From: Paenibacillus nuruki
Lineage (GTDB): Bacteria > Bacillota > Bacilli > Paenibacillales > Paenibacillaceae
Assembly (NCBI RefSeq): GCF_001721045.1
Contig: NZ_MDER01000012.1
Location: 1-64,000 of the forward strand
Length of the DNA: 64,000 bases
Direction of reading: 5' to 3'
Part shown: positions 26,917-34,643 of the stretch, piece by piece
Numbering within the stretch: the first letter of the stretch is position 1
Layout: every line of letters begins with the position of its first letter
The notes under the pieces: model-generated
What the model was told of the DNA's origin: nothing
The model's database searches: none
Seen by the model: the letters and a program-made list of their open reading frames with translations, nothing else
Translations under genes and position numbers: made by a program

Positions 26917-27018
26917 AAGCATCACCTCCTTTCAAACTTGCAACATCATTAGTTACAAAAGTCTGATTACAAAGGAGATTAGCCGACCGCCTATCTCTGC
27001 TATTCTGTTGTTATTTGG

Positions 27019-27048
27019 AGTATATCATAATTAACGTAAAAAAGTCAT
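27019..27048 (-). promoter_or_regulatory. Predicted promoter of the toxin mRNA
   Basis: On the minus strand TATACT (27019-27024) has an upstream TG (extended -10, TGATATACT). ATGACT (27043-27048) lies 18 bases further as a partial -35. That -35 sits inside the stem of the phosphatase-gene terminator. The resulting 5' leader is about 95 bases and contains CTCCTTT (26971-26977 in plus coordinates), able to pair with the toxin ribosome site. Confidence 0.6.
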
Positions 27049-27075
27049 ATCTCTTCATAAGAGATATGACTTTTT
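27039..27075 (-). terminator. Terminator of the alkaline phosphatase gene
   Basis: A perfect 17-bp stem (27039-27055 with 27059-27075) has a three-base loop and A/T tracts at both ends. It lies 13 bases after the phosphatase stop codon. Confidence 0.95.
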
Positions 27076-27087
27076 GTTGGGTATCAC

Positions 27088-28758
27088 TTATGAAAATAAA
27101 TCAACAGCATCTTGCGGTACATATGTCTTTACACCATTATGAATTACATTTCCTTTGAGCTTCACCGTTTTGCCGTTCCAGTCTGCTGTATTTTTAAATA
27201 CAGGCAAGCGTAAGGTATCATTTCCTTTGGTTACTACGACAACCGGGTTACGCGCATCCGTAGCATCCCATTTGACGGTAGCGCCTTTAGCAGCAAATGC
27301 CGTTTTGGCAGGAACAAATAATTGTTTCGATATGTTAGCCAGATCCACTTGCAATGCAGAAGCCATATAACCTGCGATGTCGCTATTTTCAACAACACCT
27401 GTTAATTGTACTCCACCCGGTGCATACGAATACAGAGCCACTTCGCCACCTGTATGACCGCCTGTTGTCCAGCCGATATGAGCACGTTTGCTAATCATTG
27501 GACCTACAGCATAATTCATTTTACCTTTTTCTGCTGCTTTGATCGTAGCGATTTCTTCTGCTGTGAGATCAGTAATCCCGTAGTATTGTTTCATGACTGC
27601 TTTGATATTGGTACGTTTACTATTGAACTTAGATTCCAAGCCTTCTCCTGTCGCTTTCGCTTTTTTCAAAGGAGCGATAAAAGTAGACAAAGGTTCTTCA
27701 TCATACGTTCCTGTTGTGCCTGCATCACCAATCGTAATTCCGCCGTTACCATGATCGGTCGCTGCAATCACGAGTGTATTCTGATCGGCTTTGGCAAATG
27801 CAAGTGCTTTGGCAACCGCATCATCAAACGCATTAACTTCACTAATAATCCCGATCGGATCATTCGCATGAGCGGCCCAATCGACTTTACTACCTTCTAC
27901 CATCAAGAAGAATCCTTCTTCATTTTGGGAAAGTACTTGAATCGCTTTGTCTGTCATTTCAGCAATACTCGGTTGCTTCACAGGATCACGATCCATATCG
28001 TTTGCCATCGCTTTGTCTGCGAACATGCCCCATAATTTGCCTGACGTGGAAGCTTTCAATTCTGCTGTATTTTTAACGATATTGTATCCAGAATTCGCAA
28101 TCACTTTAGTCAAATCCTCACCATCTTCACGACCTGCTGGTGTAAAGTACGTCGCTCCACCACCAAGCACCACATCCATGCCTGCATACACTTGCTGTTC
28201 GCTCAGTGCATCATAATTGCTACGATCTGGATAGTGAGCACTGAAGTCTGCTGGAGTCGCATGCATAATCTCAGAAGTGGCGATAATACCTGTGGATTTC
28301 CCTGCCAATCGTGCGGCTTCTACAATATTAGCAACAGGCTTTTTAGCATCACCAGGTGCTAATTTGGGAAGCCCTGGCATTGTATTTTGATCAGGCAATA
28401 CGCCTACATAACCGGTATGTGATTTGAATCCTGTTGCAAAAGCAGTTCCTGCTGGAGCTGAATCGGCAATCGCCGCATCCGCAGAATATGTACGCACAAG
28501 TCCACTTGCCATTTCATCCAGTGCAAGAGCTTTGCCTCCGTTGTACCAGCGAGTTAACGTAGTACCATCCATACTCATACCATCTGGAATCAGCATGATT
28601 ACATTTTTGGCACGAATCTCTGGCTGTTCTTTGGTTGCTGCGCTGACAGTTCCTCCCGAAAGACCTAGCAATAATGAAACAGCCAGTGTACCTGCTGTAA
28701 TCGTAACTTGAAGGTGGTTCCATTGATGTTTTTTGATCATCTTAAAAATAACAATCAT
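27088..28758 (-). CDS. Secreted alkaline phosphatase (PhoA family)
   Basis: The protein (556 aa) has a signal peptide (KMIKKHQ, hydrophobic core 20-34, cleavage near VSAATK). Active-site elements are metal ligand Asp59 in LIPDGMSMDG, phospho-acceptor Ser100 in DSAPAGTAFATG, AATDHGNGG, and the metal-binding His in GWTTGGHTGGEV. It hydrolyses phosphomonoesters outside the cell with zinc and magnesium. A C-terminal extension of about 70 residues (WDATDARNPVVVV) resembles a copper-amine-oxidase-like or stalk domain. The ATG at 28758 abuts AAGGGG closely; an ATG at 28740 is a possible start. A PhoP box was looked for upstream but not convincingly seen. Confidence 0.94.
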   Translation of the reverse strand: MIVIFKMIKKHQWNHLQVTITAGTLAVSLLLGLSGGTVSAATKEQPEIRAKNVIMLIPDGMSMDGTTLTRWYNGGKALALDEMASGLVRTYSADAAIADSAPAGTAFATGFKSHTGYVGVLPDQNTMPGLPKLAPGDAKKPVANIVEAARLAGKSTGIIATSEIMHATPADFSAHYPDRSNYDALSEQQVYAGMDVVLGGGATYFTPAGREDGEDLTKVIANSGYNIVKNTAELKASTSGKLWGMFADKAMANDMDRDPVKQPSIAEMTDKAIQVLSQNEEGFFLMVEGSKVDWAAHANDPIGIISEVNAFDDAVAKALAFAKADQNTLVIAATDHGNGGITIGDAGTTGTYDEEPLSTFIAPLKKAKATGEGLESKFNSKRTNIKAVMKQYYGITDLTAEEIATIKAAEKGKMNYAVGPMISKRAHIGWTTGGHTGGEVALYSYAPGGVQLTGVVENSDIAGYMASALQVDLANISKQLFVPAKTAFAAKGATVKWDATDARNPVVVVTKGNDTLRLPVFKNTADWNGKTVKLKGNVIHNGVKTYVPQDAVDLFS

Positions 28759-28930
28759 CCCCTTTTTTCTTGGTCAACAGGATGATTGTAACAATCAATT
28801 ATCAATAGAAAAGCTTTATTACGTGCAATTTGTGTTAAAATCAGGCTCAATCATTCGCTCTATATTAAATCTTTTAAATCATATGTCATTATTCAAATAT
28901 ACCTTATAAAACCTTTTATATAGACACTAT

Positions 28931-30259
28931 TTACACATTATTCACGATTTTTTTGTAGGTTTCGATAGCACTTGCGCGAGATATTTTAAGATCTACAATC
29001 GCATTTTTTTGAGGTTGATGAATTTCTTTCGCAGATAAGTCATTTAACTCTGGCATCCACTCTCGAATATAATCGCCTTCTGGATCATATTTAGTCGACT
29101 GAGTCACTGGATTCACGACACGGAAATAAGGAGCCGAATTAATTCCTAATGAAGCACACCACATCCAGTTCCCTCGATTAATCACATTATCATAATCCAA
29201 TAATTTACGACGGAAATATTGCTCTCCCAGTGTAAACGGACATTGTAGATTTTTGGTCAAAAACATACCTGATAAAATTCGCAAACGGTTGTGTATCCGA
29301 CCTGTTTCATTTAACTGTCTCATCGAAGCATCAATAACTGGAATACCCGTCTTCCCTTTGTACCATGCTTCAAAGTGCTGATCGGTTAATTCAGATAGAT
29401 CATACTTGTGTTCATATTTGAAATAATGCTCATCATAGATCGCCTGATACAAATAGAAATCACGGAACGAAATCTGGCGTACCCATTCTTCATGCCCTTG
29501 TGCTCGTAGCGCATCATCCAACATCTGCCGAATCGATATTGCCCCGATGGTCACATGCGGATTCAGGTCACTGGACGGATCAATACTGTAATAGTCCCGT
29601 TCTTCGCCATAATTCACCATTTTGCTTTTGATAAACGTCTGCAAGATCGGTTCAGGATCTTCGGCTGGCTCATACTCTTCCAATGCAAAAGGCAACTCAA
29701 ATTCTGCCGGTAATGTGAGTTCAGCACGAGAGACATTTAAGTCTTTGAGACTGATACTCGACGCATGATTCGGATGCTGATCGAGAAAGTCTAACCATTT
29801 CCGGTGAAAAGGAGCAAATACTTTATAAAAGCCATCTTTGCCTGTAAAATCAGTAAACTGCTCGACATCGATTAACATATGATCGACCAATAAAGTAAAC
29901 GCAACATTGGCTTGATCTGCGACGGCTTTTAATTTGCGATCACGGTCTTTGGCATACGGAGTAAAATCGCGATGGGTCACCACTTCGTCAATATCGAGTT
30001 TATCCAACACATGCTCCAATACCACCTCAGGCTGTCCATAAACGATATGTAGTGTTTTATGCTGACTTTGATACAACTTCTGCAAACGATGGACATGACG
30101 AAGAAAATTAACCCCACTATGCTCTTTTTCTCTACCTTTTCGCAATAAAAAAGGATCGATAATGAGTAGATGTACACTTTGTGCTTCAGCTTCATGAATA
30201 TAATTAAATCCGACCAAATCGTGTATACGCAGGTCTTTACGATGAATAAATAATTTCAA
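28931..30259 (-). CDS. phr: Deoxyribodipyrimidine photolyase (class I, photolyase/cryptochrome family)
   Basis: The protein (442 aa) has an N-terminal antenna domain (MKLFIHRKDLRIHD) and a C-terminal FAD domain. Diagnostic segments are TGIPVIDASMRQL (304-316), GRIHNRLRILSGMFLTK and DYDNVINRGNWMWCAS (355-370), which holds FAD-facing Asp/Asn residues and electron-transfer tryptophans. NPVTQSTKYDPEGDYIREW is near the end. It repairs UV-induced cyclobutane pyrimidine dimers using blue light. The start is TTG at 30259, eight bases after AGGAGG. It lies 45 bases downstream of a HAD phosphatase gene, so the two are probably co-transcribed. Confidence 0.95.
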   Translation of the reverse strand: MKLFIHRKDLRIHDLVGFNYIHEAEAQSVHLLIIDPFLLRKGREKEHSGVNFLRHVHRLQKLYQSQHKTLHIVYGQPEVVLEHVLDKLDIDEVVTHRDFTPYAKDRDRKLKAVADQANVAFTLLVDHMLIDVEQFTDFTGKDGFYKVFAPFHRKWLDFLDQHPNHASSISLKDLNVSRAELTLPAEFELPFALEEYEPAEDPEPILQTFIKSKMVNYGEERDYYSIDPSSDLNPHVTIGAISIRQMLDDALRAQGHEEWVRQISFRDFYLYQAIYDEHYFKYEHKYDLSELTDQHFEAWYKGKTGIPVIDASMRQLNETGRIHNRLRILSGMFLTKNLQCPFTLGEQYFRRKLLDYDNVINRGNWMWCASLGINSAPYFRVVNPVTQSTKYDPEGDYIREWMPELNDLSAKEIHQPQKNAIVDLKISRASAIETYKKIVNNV

Positions 30260-30304
30260 AAGGAATTCCTCCTATAATGTACTTCTGCTACTCTTTATTA
30301 GGCA

Positions 30305-30973
30305 TTACCCTTTTGGCGTACTTTCATTCATGCGATCAAGGATTTCAGACAACGTCATATCGGTCATCGATACCAATCGTAGATCATTATGTTCAAAGGG
30401 TAAAAATGAAGTCACTGGATTGGGCACAATCGTACAGCGTAATCCAGCTGCTTTGGCTGCCGTTAATCCATTTAACGAATCTTCAAAAGCCAGTGCTTCA
30501 GCAGGTGCAATACCCATAGCTGTCACCACTTGTGTATACAATTCAGGATCAGGCTTCACCCGGGTCACATCATCACTGGTGCGAATCACTTGAAAATAAT
30601 CGACCAATCCCAGTCTTGTCAAAAAGCGTTCGATCCATGCTCGATTGGAACTGGTAGCAAGCCCTATGTTCAATCCCAATTGCTGTGCTTCTTCTAAATA
30701 TTCTTTCACCCCTGCACGAGCTTCCAAATGCTCCATCTTCTGTTGATGCAAAAGACTAACTGCTTTGTCGATTTCTACTGAAATGCCCGGTTGCTTCAAC
30801 GTTAGATCGATATAATCAAGAAACTCTGTGCCATGCGTGCCGATACTTGGAGCGAATTGTTCTAACGCAAGCTCCATCTTATAGCCGCGAAGCACCTCCT
30901 GATAACATTCAAACCATACACTTTCCGTATCCAAAATCAATCCATCAAAATCAAACACTACGGCTTTAATCAT
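30305..30973 (-). CDS. HAD-superfamily phosphatase (beta-phosphoglucomutase/YhcW-like)
   Basis: The protein (222 aa) shows all four HAD motifs: FDFDGLILDTE (Asp8 nucleophile, Asp10), ATSSN (Ser108), Lys140 in TRVKPDP, and FEDSLNG (Glu164-Asp165). A helical cap lies between motifs I and II (about 15-85). Members dephosphorylate small sugar or nucleotide phosphates in the cytoplasm; a mutase role is possible since the cap is of that type. AAGGAGGAAG precedes the ATG. It is the first gene of a two-gene unit with the photolyase. Confidence 0.9.
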   Translation of the reverse strand: MIKAVVFDFDGLILDTESVWFECYQEVLRGYKMELALEQFAPSIGTHGTEFLDYIDLTLKQPGISVEIDKAVSLLHQQKMEHLEARAGVKEYLEEAQQLGLNIGLATSSNRAWIERFLTRLGLVDYFQVIRTSDDVTRVKPDPELYTQVVTAMGIAPAEALAFEDSLNGLTAAKAAGLRCTIVPNPVTSFLPFEHNDLRLVSMTDMTLSEILDRMNESTPKG

Positions 30974-31118
30974 CTGTTCTTCCTCCTTGAGTATACGTGT
31001 CTATTTTATCTATAAAAACAACTTTTCTGTTGGTCAATTGTGCTATAAGGGCATGCTCTTTTGTTCTTAAACATTTTGTCTGTTGGTGTAATCTTTTGTC
31101 AAACGATTTGTAGCGATT

Positions 31119-31144
31119 GTTTAAATGGTAATGCTGTCGGGTAA
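31119..31144 (+). promoter_or_regulatory. Sigma-B-type promoter of the csbD-like gene
   Basis: GTTTAA (31119-31124), 14 bases, then GGGTAA (31139-31144). This matches the general stress sigma-B consensus GTTTAA-N12/14-GGGTAT with one difference. CsbD of B. subtilis is a known sigma-B regulon member, which supports the reading. Confidence 0.75.
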
Positions 31145-31255
31145 TGTTAACTATCAGCGAGTTCGAGCTAAAGCATAGACGACTTGTTGATCATTTAAAA
31201 ATGATTCCTTTATATTAAATACAAATTCATTCTATTTGAACAGGAGATGTTAATG

Positions 31256-31444
31256 ATGAGTAACGATAACGGTTTGGGCGATAAAGTAAAAGGTGCAGTA
31301 TCTAAAGCTAAAGGCGAAGTGAAAGATCAAGTAGGTAATGCTACAAATAACTCTTCTTTACAAGCTGAAGGTAAAGTAGATAAAGCTAAAGGCGCAGTAC
31401 AACAAAAAGTCGGCGAAGCAAAAGACGATCATAACCGCCACTAA
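31256..31444 (+). CDS. CsbD-like general stress protein
   Basis: The protein is 62 aa from the ATG at 31256. ATGs at 31247 and 31253 are closer to the CAGGAG site; 31253 remains possible. It is hydrophilic, Lys/Ala/Gly-rich, with two repeats of the motif DKxKGxxxxxxGxxK (DKVKGAVSKAKGEVKDQVG and DKAKGAVQQKVGEAKDD), typical of the CsbD family. Its biochemical role is unknown; the family is induced by general stress. A sigma-B-type promoter 110 bases upstream and a terminator downstream make it a single-gene stress unit. Confidence 0.93.
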   Translation: MSNDNGLGDKVKGAVSKAKGEVKDQVGNATNNSSLQAEGKVDKAKGAVQQKVGEAKDDHNRH

Positions 31445-31501
31445 GATTATTTTTTAGAACAATCCCCTATAGCATATACATGAATAAATATATTTTTATA
31501 T

Positions 31502-31538
31502 AAAAACTCACCCCATTTTATATGAGGTGAGTTTTTTT
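31502..31538 (+). terminator. Terminator of the csbD-like gene
   Basis: AAAAACTCACC and GGTGAGTTTTTTT form the stem with a short AT-rich loop. The T tract serves the plus strand and the A tract the convergent minus gene. Confidence 0.9.
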
Positions 31539-31556
31539 GTTGATCTTTAATTGGTC

Positions 31557-31871
31557 TTATTCGTTCCCTTTTACAAAGGTGCCCGAGTCCATCACAATCA
31601 CATGTGTAGAAGCATCTACATCTTGATCATCATATACGGTATGAATCGTATCCGCCGATGGAAGCGGATGATCAGCATCAACTCGATAAAACACACCATA
31701 TTCGTTATAGATTGTACCTACACGGTTTTGAAGTTCTTGCATTTGTGAAGAACTAACTACTTGTGGGTCTTTAAAATCATTAGTGCTTGCAAAGCTATGA
31801 ACAGCCACTCCAGCCGTCAAAACCACTATACTTGCTACAGCAATACAACTCAGTTTCTTGATTGCAATCAT
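31557..31871 (-). CDS. Small exported protein, unknown function
   Basis: The protein is 104 aa from the ATG at 31871 (a TTG precedes it by one codon). An N-terminal signal sequence (MIAIKKLSCIAVASIVVLTAG) has a likely cleavage after VHSFAS. The mature part is about 75 residues, polar and acidic, with IYNEYGVFYRVDADHPLPS. It has a cysteine in the hydrophobic core but no proper lipobox. I do not recognise a family. The ribosome site is weak (GGTG). Confidence 0.65.
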   Translation of the reverse strand: MIAIKKLSCIAVASIVVLTAGVAVHSFASTNDFKDPQVVSSSQMQELQNRVGTIYNEYGVFYRVDADHPLPSADTIHTVYDDQDVDASTHVIVMDSGTFVKGNE

Positions 31872-31973
31872 CAATAGATCACCAACTTTCTTGATATGTA
31901 CTTTCTAAATTTAACATTTATTAGAAAATAATCAAATAATTTTAAAATTAACTATCGTTCCATAATAAGATTT

Positions 31974-32171
31974 TTACGATTTTTCTTTGCGATCTAAAAG
32001 TAAAAGAAGCACAAATACAACTAAAGCAATCAAAACAAAATACATATTTTCAATCCAATCCATTTTACTTAACGTACCTGTAAAAAAGCGATATAGCACA
32101 ATCAAAATACCTGATACAACCATAGACAAAATAAAGCTTACGATCTTTTTTTTCATAAATAACGTTTGCAT
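31974..32171 (-). CDS. Small membrane protein with two transmembrane helices
   Basis: The protein (65 aa) has helices at about 10-28 (IVSFILSMVVSGILIVLY) and 43-59 (MYFVLIALVVFVLLLLL), with basic ends (MKKK and DRKEKS). An internal ATG six codons in (MKKKIVSF) is an alternative start; neither has a strong ribosome site. No family is recognised. It could be a regulatory or stress membrane peptide. Confidence 0.5.
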   Translation of the reverse strand: MQTLFMKKKIVSFILSMVVSGILIVLYRFFTGTLSKMDWIENMYFVLIALVVFVLLLLLDRKEKS

Positions 32172-32282
32172 CCATATTGTTATATTGCGATCTGATTGTT
32201 ATGATTGGATGCCCTTTCTTCTAGTTTCTTGAAGTGTTCATTCTAAACTTATCGCTTATGTAAATCAAATACCTGCATAAAC

Positions 32283-32316
32283 AAAAAAGACCCGGGAATC
32301 CGAGTCTTTTTTTGTT
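32283..32316 (-). terminator. Terminator of the second nitroreductase gene
   Basis: AAAAAAGACCCGG and CCGAGTCTTTTTTT form an imperfect stem with T tracts on both strands, 20 bases after the nitroreductase stop. Confidence 0.8.
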
Positions 32317-32335
32317 TCTATCTATATTGAAGTTC

Positions 32336-33007
32336 TTATTTAACCCATTGTACGATTTCGTCTAAGCCTCTTCTTGCTTTAGGACGCAATTCTTTTTCGG
32401 TACGGTAACCGAAAGCAGCCATTACACTGACGCCGTATTCGCCGTTACCCATTAGACCTGCATTGCTCAAAATTTGTTCTACTGCTTCTTTTTGGAAGCC
32501 TTCGATCGGGCAAGAATCGATACCGATCTCTGCCGCAGCTGTCATCATATTGCCTAGTGCAATATAGGTTTGTTTGGAAGCCCAGTCAAATAAAGCACGT
32601 TCGCTTTCAAGCAAGTTCAAGTCTCTTTCTTGGAACTCTTTATAACGAGGAAGAATCGTCTCGAACATTTCTGCTGGCATTTGTTTCACTTCGATCATTT
32701 GATCACGCAAATAAGCCGAATCATAACGAACATCGTTACGTGCCAAAATGACAACAAAGTGACTTGCTGTTGGTAATTGACCTTGTGCACCCCAAGTAAA
32801 TTCACGCAATTGCTCACGTAATTCTTGGTTTTGGATCACAAGGAATTTCCACGGCTCTGAACCGACCGAACTTGGTGATAAACGACCTGTTTCCAAAATA
32901 AACTCAAAATCATCTTCTGAAATTTTTTGTTCAGGATCAAATGCTTTTGTCGCATGTCTTGCTTCATATGCTTGTAGAATCTCTTGTTTACGTTGTTCTT
33001 TATTCAT
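32336..33007 (-). CDS. NAD(P)H-dependent nitroreductase family protein (NfsB/YfkO-like)
   Basis: The protein (223 aa) shows FMN-binding features: ARHATKAFDP near the start (phosphate-contacting Arg), RLSPSSVGSEPWKFLVI, IALGNMMTAAAEIGIDSCPIEGF and GYRTEKELRPKARR at the end. This is the longer NfsB-like class that reduces nitroaromatics, quinones or flavins. AGGGGAGAG precedes the ATG. It is monocistronic and divergent from the DoxX gene, with about 200 AT-rich bases between them where a redox-responsive operator could lie; none is identified with confidence. Confidence 0.92.
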   Translation of the reverse strand: MNKEQRKQEILQAYEARHATKAFDPEQKISEDDFEFILETGRLSPSSVGSEPWKFLVIQNQELREQLREFTWGAQGQLPTASHFVVILARNDVRYDSAYLRDQMIEVKQMPAEMFETILPRYKEFQERDLNLLESERALFDWASKQTYIALGNMMTAAAEIGIDSCPIEGFQKEAVEQILSNAGLMGNGEYGVSVMAAFGYRTEKELRPKARRGLDEIVQWVK

Positions 33008-33209
33008 GGATATCTCTCCCCTATGGATGTTATTGATTATCTATAATAATATGCACGTTATATAACATACTTACTTTTAAATACCAAAGATAGTATACCG
33101 TTTATATGCGTTGTAGTCAATTGGATCACATTCAATTTGTAACGATTGGTTTAATATATACATAAGCTTGTTATTCTACAAGTCAGATGATACTTCAAGG
33201 AGATGACTT

Positions 33210-33617
33210 ATGAATACATATCCAACAACCGTCCCTCGTACGATTGCACGCTATATCTTTGCACTCTTTTTTATCGGAGCTTGTGTGGCTCACTTTATAG
33301 AAGTGGATGGATTTGCTAAGCTATTACCTGAATTTGTACCTTTCAAAAATGCACTGATCATCCTGACAGGAGTGATCGAATTAGCGTTAGCGATTATGAT
33401 TCTTATTCCAGCTTGGCGCAGACGTGCAGGAATATGGACAGCTTGGTATCTAGTGCTTATTTTTCCTGCGAATATTTATGCTGCTTTTTACCAGATTCCA
33501 GCACCAGGACAAGCGTATACCGATCCAGCCGCTTTATGGATTCGACTGATTTTTCAACCGTTGATGATCTGGTGGATTCTATGGTGTACCCGCCCACCTA
33601 AACCGCGTACAGATTGA
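33210..33617 (+). CDS. DoxX-family membrane protein
   Basis: The protein (135 aa) has four hydrophobic segments: about 11-28, 45-65, 72-92 and 108-126. The DoxX-like core is ALFFIGACVAHFIEVDGFAK, followed by FKNALIILTGVIELALAIMIL. Bacterial members are integral membrane proteins linked to redox or oxidative stress, with poorly defined chemistry. AAGGAG precedes the ATG and a strong terminator follows. It is divergent from a nitroreductase, so a shared redox-responsive control is plausible but not shown. Confidence 0.85.
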   Translation: MNTYPTTVPRTIARYIFALFFIGACVAHFIEVDGFAKLLPEFVPFKNALIILTGVIELALAIMILIPAWRRRAGIWTAWYLVLIFPANIYAAFYQIPAPGQAYTDPAALWIRLIFQPLMIWWILWCTRPPKPRTD

Positions 33618-33686
33618 GAAATAGCTGCCCAGAAATGTATGATTAGAATTCATTATCACTTGTATACTCTCTATAAATACCATAAG

Positions 33687-33727
33687 AAAAAGCACAGGTC
33701 GCTTGATGATCCCTGTGCTTTTTTTAT
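33687..33727. terminator. Bidirectional terminator between DoxX and AAA ATPase genes
   Basis: AAAAAGCACAGG and CCTGTGCTTTTT form a perfect 12-bp stem between convergent genes, with A and T tracts for both strands. Confidence 0.92.
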
Positions 33728-34546
33728 TTATACATACGCATGAACTTTAGGATTATATTCTTCATAGGCAGTCTGTAATTGATGTAATGTTAGAGCACTG
33801 TCCTCGATAATCGCTTTACGCTTTGCTTTGAGTACAATCTGTTCAATATCTGCAAAGCTACAACCACTGAGTATCGTAGAGGCTGTATGTTCTAACGTAC
33901 CGATTGTGGCAAACGAACCGATTAGCAGTTGAATATAATGCTGGCGATCTTGATCGGAAGGCATAGCATAATCCATCTTCGTATCAAAACGACGCCATAC
34001 CGCATGATCCAATTCATCGGCTAGATTGGTAGCCGCTACTAAAATACTTTCACCTTCAAACTCATCCATACATTGCAATAATGTATTCACAACCCTTGAC
34101 ATCTCTTTCACTTCATCATTATTATCGCGTGTACGAGCAATCGCATCGAATTCATCTAAAAAAAGCACGCATGGAGAAAGACGTGCAAAATCAAATATTT
34201 TGCGAATATTAGAAGCGGTTTCTCCTAGATGACTATGAATAATGGTATCCAGACGAACCAGTACCAGTGGCAATTGCAGACGTTCTGCGATGTAAAAAGC
34301 AGTCAGCGTTTTGCCTGTTCCGGGTGGGCCAGACATCACTAATTTGTTAGGCATAGGTACATCTTGTTCGATAAATTTTTCTTTCATATCCAAAATCATC
34401 ATAAACTCATCTATAATACGCTGATTGCATTCATTCAGAACGATATGTCTTACTTTACGAGCACATTCTTTAGGCATATATACGGTAGCCATATCTGTTC
34501 CTTTTGCTTTGGGCAGACGGCTGTTATTTTTGTTTGTTTTATTCAT
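33728..34546 (-). CDS. AAA-family ATPase, single domain
   Basis: The protein is 272 aa from the ATG at 34546 (AAGGAG eleven bases upstream). The in-frame extension to 34609 runs through a palindrome and is unlikely to be translated. Walker A is GPPGTGKT (73-80) and Walker B LFLDEFDAI (128-136), followed by sensor-type VAATN and RRFDTK. The lid region contains ILSGCSFADIEQIVLKAKRKA, as in FtsH/Cdc48-class AAA proteins. There is no transmembrane or protease domain. Similar stand-alone AAA proteins occur with partner proteins in conflict or proteolysis systems, but no partner is evident here. A 23-bp palindrome with a Zur-type core lies just upstream. Confidence 0.85.
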   Translation of the reverse strand: MNKTNKNNSRLPKAKGTDMATVYMPKECARKVRHIVLNECNQRIIDEFMMILDMKEKFIEQDVPMPNKLVMSGPPGTGKTLTAFYIAERLQLPLVLVRLDTIIHSHLGETASNIRKIFDFARLSPCVLFLDEFDAIARTRDNNDEVKEMSRVVNTLLQCMDEFEGESILVAATNLADELDHAVWRRFDTKMDYAMPSDQDRQHYIQLLIGSFATIGTLEHTASTILSGCSFADIEQIVLKAKRKAIIEDSALTLHQLQTAYEEYNPKVHAYV

Positions 34547-34574
34547 ACAATCAACAACTCCTTGCTCCACTTTA

Positions 34575-34597
34575 TTAATAGTAATGATTACTATTAA
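34575..34597 (-). promoter_or_regulatory. Perfect 23-bp palindrome, Zur/Fur-family box candidate
   Basis: Arms TTAATAGTAAT and ATTACTATTAA flank a single central base (34586). The core GTAATNATTAC is identical to the Zur box core (TCGTAATNATTACGA; 12 of 14 specified positions match) and closer to it than to Fur (GATAATNATTATC) or PerR boxes. It is 29 bases upstream of the AAA ATPase start. Seen: the palindrome. Inference: zinc-responsive repression of the ATPase gene. Confidence 0.55.
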
Positions 34598-34643
34598 ATA
34601 GTTTAACAAGTTTTTGTGCGAAGAACCAGTCTTTTCTTTATTT

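Noticed and set aside
27406-28035. 209-codon ORF antisense to alkaline phosphatase
   Set aside because: No ribosome site and low-complexity Cys/Phe/Arg-rich product; it is a shadow of the phosphatase codon pattern.
28759-28930. PhoP boxes before alkaline phosphatase
   Set aside because: TTAACA-like hexamers occur, but not at the required 11-base spacing; no convincing tandem box.
34547-34609. N-terminal extension of the AAA ATPase
   Set aside because: It would translate the operator palindrome and lacks a ribosome site; AAGGAG lies before the ATG at 34546.
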